From NCBI GenBank assembly GCA_964400875.1, contig CAYNWK010000007.1:6898-70897 (forward strand): a stretch of 64,000 nucleotides of DNA, read 5' to 3'. The position numbers were made by a program, and so were the translations under genes. Source of the stretch: CAYNWK01 sp964400875 (GTDB lineage Bacteria; Chloroflexota; Anaerolineae; Anaerolineales; UBA4823). Under the pieces are notes generated by a model. The model did no database searches. It had not been told where the DNA came from and was given only the letters and a program-made list of their open reading frames with translations. Positions 61,312 to 64,000 of this stretch are shown piece by piece; the stretch's first letter is position 1, and the number at the start of each line of letters is the position of its first letter.

Positions 61312-62574
61312 TCACTCCATTTTAAACAAAGCATGCGCCTCCAGCCAATGTATCGTGGTAAAAGGAAAAGGTACAGAATCGGATACATTTGCCTGGAGAC
61401 TGCGCGATGGTCGAGTTTCATCACCATGGGATTGCCAGTTCTGCAGGATATCAGCATAGATATCGGCGAGCCGAGCAGAAGCAGCCGGTATCGTATAGGC
61501 CTTGACTGCGCGGCGACCCTCGCTGGAGAGCCGGGCATGTAAATTGTCATCACTCAAAACTGATTCAACCGCCTGCGCGAAAGCCTCGATTCCCCCGCTG
61601 ACCAGCAATCCGCCTCCGTGCGTCAGGACATCCTTCGTAGCCGGCGAGTCCAAGGCCACGACCGGTGTGCCGCCAGCCATCGATTCCAGCAATACCAGCC
61701 CTTGTGTTTCGGAGATGGAAGGGAAGACGAAAAGGTCTGCAGCGGCGATGTAATCCGGCATTTGCTCGGCGCCGATCAGCCCAGTGAAGATGACCGTTTC
61801 CTTTAAGCCCAGCTCCTCGGCCAGTTTTTTCAAGGTATTGGTCACCGGTCCTTCTCCGGCCAGGAGCAAACGCGCCCGGGGCCGCCGGGATAGGATCCGG
61901 GCGAAGGAATGCAGAAGAAATTCGAGGTTCTTCTCGAAAGATAAGCGCCCCAAATAAAGCAGCACTTCTTTATCCTGGAGGTTATACCTAGCGCGCACCT
62001 TTTCAGGTTGCAAATCCTGGAAGACCTCGAGGTCGATGGGTGTTGGTACTACCGAAACTGGCAATGAAACCTCGTAGCGGTCCAAATAATCTTCGATGGG
62101 CGAAGTGGGAACGATGACGTGAGAACATTTCTTCAGGTAGCTTTCAATCAGGCCGTCAATCACTTTGCTGGAGATGTCCGCAGCAACGGGAAAGTAGCCG
62201 CGCGCGTACTCTTCATATTGGGAGTGGAAAGTAAAGACCAGGGGAACCCCCAAATCCTCGGAGAAATTGGCAGCCAACTTACCTAAAAGGACGGGATGCT
62301 GGCTGTGGATGATCTGCGGCCGGATCTCATGAATGATGGGTTCGATCATGGGCTTGAACGCCATCGGAATTGTAGCGTTCAGAGATTTGCTAAAATCGAG
62401 GGCCGGAACACGGTGGACGATCCCGTCTTGTAGTTCTTCACTCTCGTCGTATTGAGGGGCGAAGATATGGACTTCGTGGCCCAGCGCAGTCAGGCCTTTC
62501 GCAAAATGGCGAATCGAGGTGACGACTCCATTGACTGCCGGATGATATGAGTTCGTGAAATATGCAATGCGCAT
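61312..62574 (-). CDS. Glycosyltransferase family 4-type protein
   Basis: 420 residues, GT-B fold. The acceptor domain opens MRIAYFTNSYHPAVNGVVTSI. The donor domain has LLYLGRLSFEKNLEFLL, RLLLAGEGPVTNTL, and the ExxxxxxxE nucleotide-sugar motif in PSISETQGLVLLESMAGGTPVV. Relatives transfer sugars to diacylglycerol or phosphatidylinositol, so a glycolipid synthase is plausible. The last 40 or so residues are not family-like and overlap copy D of the 46-bp element, suggesting the gene has extended into its neighbour's promoter. Confidence 0.88.
   Translation of the reverse strand: MRIAYFTNSYHPAVNGVVTSIRHFAKGLTALGHEVHIFAPQYDESEELQDGIVHRVPALDFSKSLNATIPMAFKPMIEPIIHEIRPQIIHSQHPVLLGKLAANFSEDLGVPLVFTFHSQYEEYARGYFPVAADISSKVIDGLIESYLKKCSHVIVPTSPIEDYLDRYEVSLPVSVVPTPIDLEVFQDLQPEKVRARYNLQDKEVLLYLGRLSFEKNLEFLLHSFARILSRRPRARLLLAGEGPVTNTLKKLAEELGLKETVIFTGLIGAEQMPDYIAAADLFVFPSISETQGLVLLESMAGGTPVVALDSPATKDVLTHGGGLLVSGGIEAFAQAVESVLSDDNLHARLSSEGRRAVKAYTIPAASARLADIYADILQNWQSHGDETRPSRSLQANVSDSVPFPFTTIHWLEAHALFKME
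61347..61392 (-). repeat. 46-bp promoter-like element, copy D
   Basis: Minus strand begins GCAAATGTATCC, has TTCTGTACC and CCTTTTACC, and ends CGATACATT. It aligns to copies A-C without gaps. It is within the 3' coding end of the glycosyltransferase gene, 103 bp upstream of the MFS start. Confidence 0.65.
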
Positions 62575-62896
62575 TATCTCCGTGTGCCTTTCTGCTGGTA
62601 ATTAGATCCATCAGAGGATCTATCAGGCATTTGGTTGAATCGAGCGGGCTGGCGCGTTGAAGCGATTAGGACATACGCAATTGAAAGAATTTATTAGGCC
62701 TGACGCATTGCGTAGCTCAAGTCCGATTACGCGGACATCACGGGGGTCGCAGCGTTCGCGTTATGGTTTAGAGATGTTTGGTTGTCCCCGGTCGTGGAGG
62801 GTGAATTCTAGCCCGGTGTCCACACTGCCTTCCCAGAACCTTATTTTACTTTTAAATGATTACTTTGGGGGTAGGTGATTTTTCCTATTGCTCCGC
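62575..62896. other. Intergenic region, nothing recognised
   Basis: 322 bp upstream of the glycosyltransferase and downstream of the ChaB gene. A GCGTA/TACGC pairing near 62710-62735 is visible, but no ORF, tRNA or clear promoter could be supported. Confidence 0.5.
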
Positions 62897-63100
62897 TTAC
62901 TTTTTTCCCCATTTACCAGTGTCATCATCCTTTTTGTACTTCTTTTTTACCGCCGACCAGGCGACGCGATGGGCACGCTCTTCGTCGTGATCATACTCAT
63001 CCCATGCGCTGTTATAAGCTTTCTGGTAAATTTCCTGGGCGTGTTTTGGGAGGTTGTCGCGGACACTAGCAGGAAGATCTTTAATGCTATCGTATGGCAT
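62897..63100 (-). CDS. ChaB family protein
   Basis: 67 residues with the ChaB signature: MPYDSIKDLPASVRDNLPKHAQEIYQKAYNSAWDEYDHDEERAHRVAWSAVKKKY, a small helical domain. ChaB was first linked to cation/proton exchange regulation but its role is unclear; homologues are common in stress clusters. ATG 63100 has AGGAG upstream at 8 nt; the in-frame extension to 63187 is not family-like. Confidence 0.9.
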   Translation of the reverse strand: MPYDSIKDLPASVRDNLPKHAQEIYQKAYNSAWDEYDHDEERAHRVAWSAVKKKYKKDDDTGKWGKK

Positions 63101-63249
63101 ATTTAACGCTCCTATGGATTTACGTAGTTCTCGGGCAATCGAATTTGGACGATTTGCCCTCACTTGTGGAGGATCGGGGGATGACAATGGTGAGGACTCC
63201 CATAACTACAGAGCCCTCACCGTTGAATTCCGTTGCTTTGTGGGCGAAT

Positions 63250-63564
63250 TTACCGGGAGACACCCAGCTTGCTTTGCAGGTTGGCTCTCTGGCTCTCGGC
63301 AATTGTTTTACCTCGGGAGATAACCGACTCCGCTTTGTGGCGAGTCTTTTCGCTCAGAGCGTCAAATTTCTCGAGCGCCTGATCGCGCGTGTCTTCCAGT
63401 TCGTCCACGGTACGGTCCTTGAGCTCCTCGCTTCGATGGCGGATCAGCTTGCGGGTCTTTTTACCGGACCGGGGTGCGATCAATACGCCTAACCCGGCGC
63501 CGACAAGACCTCCCAGGAGGAAGGTTCCCAAGGCGATTAGGATGGTATTTGTTTTTTCATCCAT
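63250..63564 (-). CDS. YtxH-domain membrane stress protein
   Basis: 104 residues. One membrane helix (residues 8-29, LIALGTFLLGGLVGAGLGVLIAP) ends in the YtxH motif APRSGKKTRK, then a long charged helix with A/K/E heptads to the end. Homologues in Bacillus are general stress proteins of unknown mechanism. AAGGAGAG precedes the ATG. Flanked by ChaB and CsbD genes in the same orientation. Confidence 0.88.
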   Translation of the reverse strand: MDEKTNTILIALGTFLLGGLVGAGLGVLIAPRSGKKTRKLIRHRSEELKDRTVDELEDTRDQALEKFDALSEKTRHKAESVISRGKTIAESQRANLQSKLGVSR

Positions 63565-63605
63565 AAATTAAACTCTCCTTTTTCATCGTTGGTTCAAGTA
63601 CAGGA

Positions 63606-63628
63606 TGGGGGCGGGAATGCCGCCCCCA
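63606..63628 (-). terminator. Hairpin after the CsbD gene
   Basis: TGGGGGCGG pairs exactly with CCGCCCCCA across GAATG. It lies 19 bp beyond the CsbD stop on the minus strand. Confidence 0.65.
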
Positions 63629-63646
63629 CAGATTTTCAGCCAACGA

Positions 63647-63877
63647 CTAATAGGACCGCTCGCGTTCCTCATACGTGTCTTCGTGGCTGTTGAGGAAATC
63701 GTCTACCTCGTCTTCAGCTTCCTCGCGGGTGTAACCGTATTTCTCTTGCAGCTTGCCGACGAGCTGGTCGTATTTGCCGGAGATCTGGTCGATTTCATCA
63801 TCGGTGAAATCTCCCCAGGTCTCCTTGACCTCGCCGCGAAATTGCTTCCACTTGCCTTCCAAAATATCCCTATTCAT
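63647..63877 (-). CDS. CsbD-like general stress protein
   Basis: 76 residues. MNRDILEGKWKQFRGEVKETWGDFTDDEIDQISGKYDQLVGKLQEKYGYTREEAEDEVDDF is the CsbD pattern, highly charged and helical. Homologues rise under general stress control; molecular role unknown. AGAAGGAG precedes the ATG. Just upstream (63978-63993) a dyad built on CTACTCCCGGGTAG may be a regulator site, cut by the window edge. Confidence 0.92.
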   Translation of the reverse strand: MNRDILEGKWKQFRGEVKETWGDFTDDEIDQISGKYDQLVGKLQEKYGYTREEAEDEVDDFLNSHEDTYEERERSY

Positions 63878-64000
63878 CCTTTTCTCCTTCTAAAGTAATA
63901 GTGATTAGATTTTCTGTCGTTCATCTTACGTCTTAACTATAGAGTGAAGCGTATGCGTTCGCAATGGGGAATATTCCTACTCCCGGGTAGGGATTTCCCT

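Noticed and set aside
62700..62760. tRNA-like string GCGTAGCTCAAG near a TACGC arm
   Set aside because: No cloverleaf can be completed; T-arm and acceptor pairing are absent.

Overview
The window reads as about 64 kb of a GC-rich bacterial chromosome, most likely from the Chloroflexota (Anaerolineae-like). This is inferred from gene content and protein style, because no rRNA or other firm phylogenetic marker is present. A run of 100 N at 58881-58980 shows it is a scaffold, probably from a draft or metagenome assembly. I see no CRISPR array, intact transposon, prophage or rRNA. Most coding capacity is ordinary housekeeping and energy metabolism.

Layout. 1-7.4 kb: a leftward unit with an Ile-type T-box leader, two different isoleucyl-tRNA synthetases in tandem, and the start of a lipoprotein cut by the window edge. 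7.5-15 kb: molybdate transport (modB, modA, no modC), acetyl-CoA synthetase, polyphosphate glucokinase, a FIST sensor protein and an aspartase/fumarase-family lyase. 15.2-21.4 kb: imidazolonepropionase, a tiny membrane protein, an HD hydrolase, an apparently leaderless response-regulator gene, an inositol-phosphatase family enzyme, SurE, a flavoprotein reductase and tRNA-Arg(GCG). 21.6-27.2 kb: a secreted hydrolase, DUF427, an OsmC-like gene with an in-frame UGA exactly at the catalytic Cys position (candidate selenoprotein), an esterase, a cytochrome b/molybdopterin oxidoreductase fusion, DUF2231 and a Gfo/Idh/MocA oxidoreductase.

27.2-31.4 kb is an iron region: a membrane-anchored DtxR-FeoA-FeoA regulator, FeoB split into separate GTPase and permease genes, and an ICMT-type methyltransferase. 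Two matching TTTAG-N6-CTAAA operators precede the regulator and the methyltransferase. 31.5-43.8 kb is a complex I operon (nuoA-B-CD-E-F-G-H-I-J-K-N) preceded by about 350 nt of apparently structured leader RNA. It lacks nuoL and nuoM and carries a DUF6335-like gene, interrupted by UAG, between nuoA and nuoB. Aconitase follows.

45.9-63.9 kb is mostly leftward and stress-flavoured: FtsH, PRC-barrel protein, two regulators with degenerate receivers, a baeRF-type protein, a ribosome hibernation factor, a P-type ATPase remnant, a frameshifted PolX, a Cys-type OsmC, ApgM, an SRPBCC protein, a site-2 protease, a LysM protein, an MFS transporter, a glycosyltransferase, and ChaB, YtxH and CsbD proteins. 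Four gap-free copies of a 46-bp element, all in one orientation, lie upstream of leftward genes here and look like a shared promoter or operator.

The strongest leads are the UGA-containing OsmC gene, the 46-bp element family, the structured nuo leader, and the GXHH-type tandem IleRS pair under one T-box.
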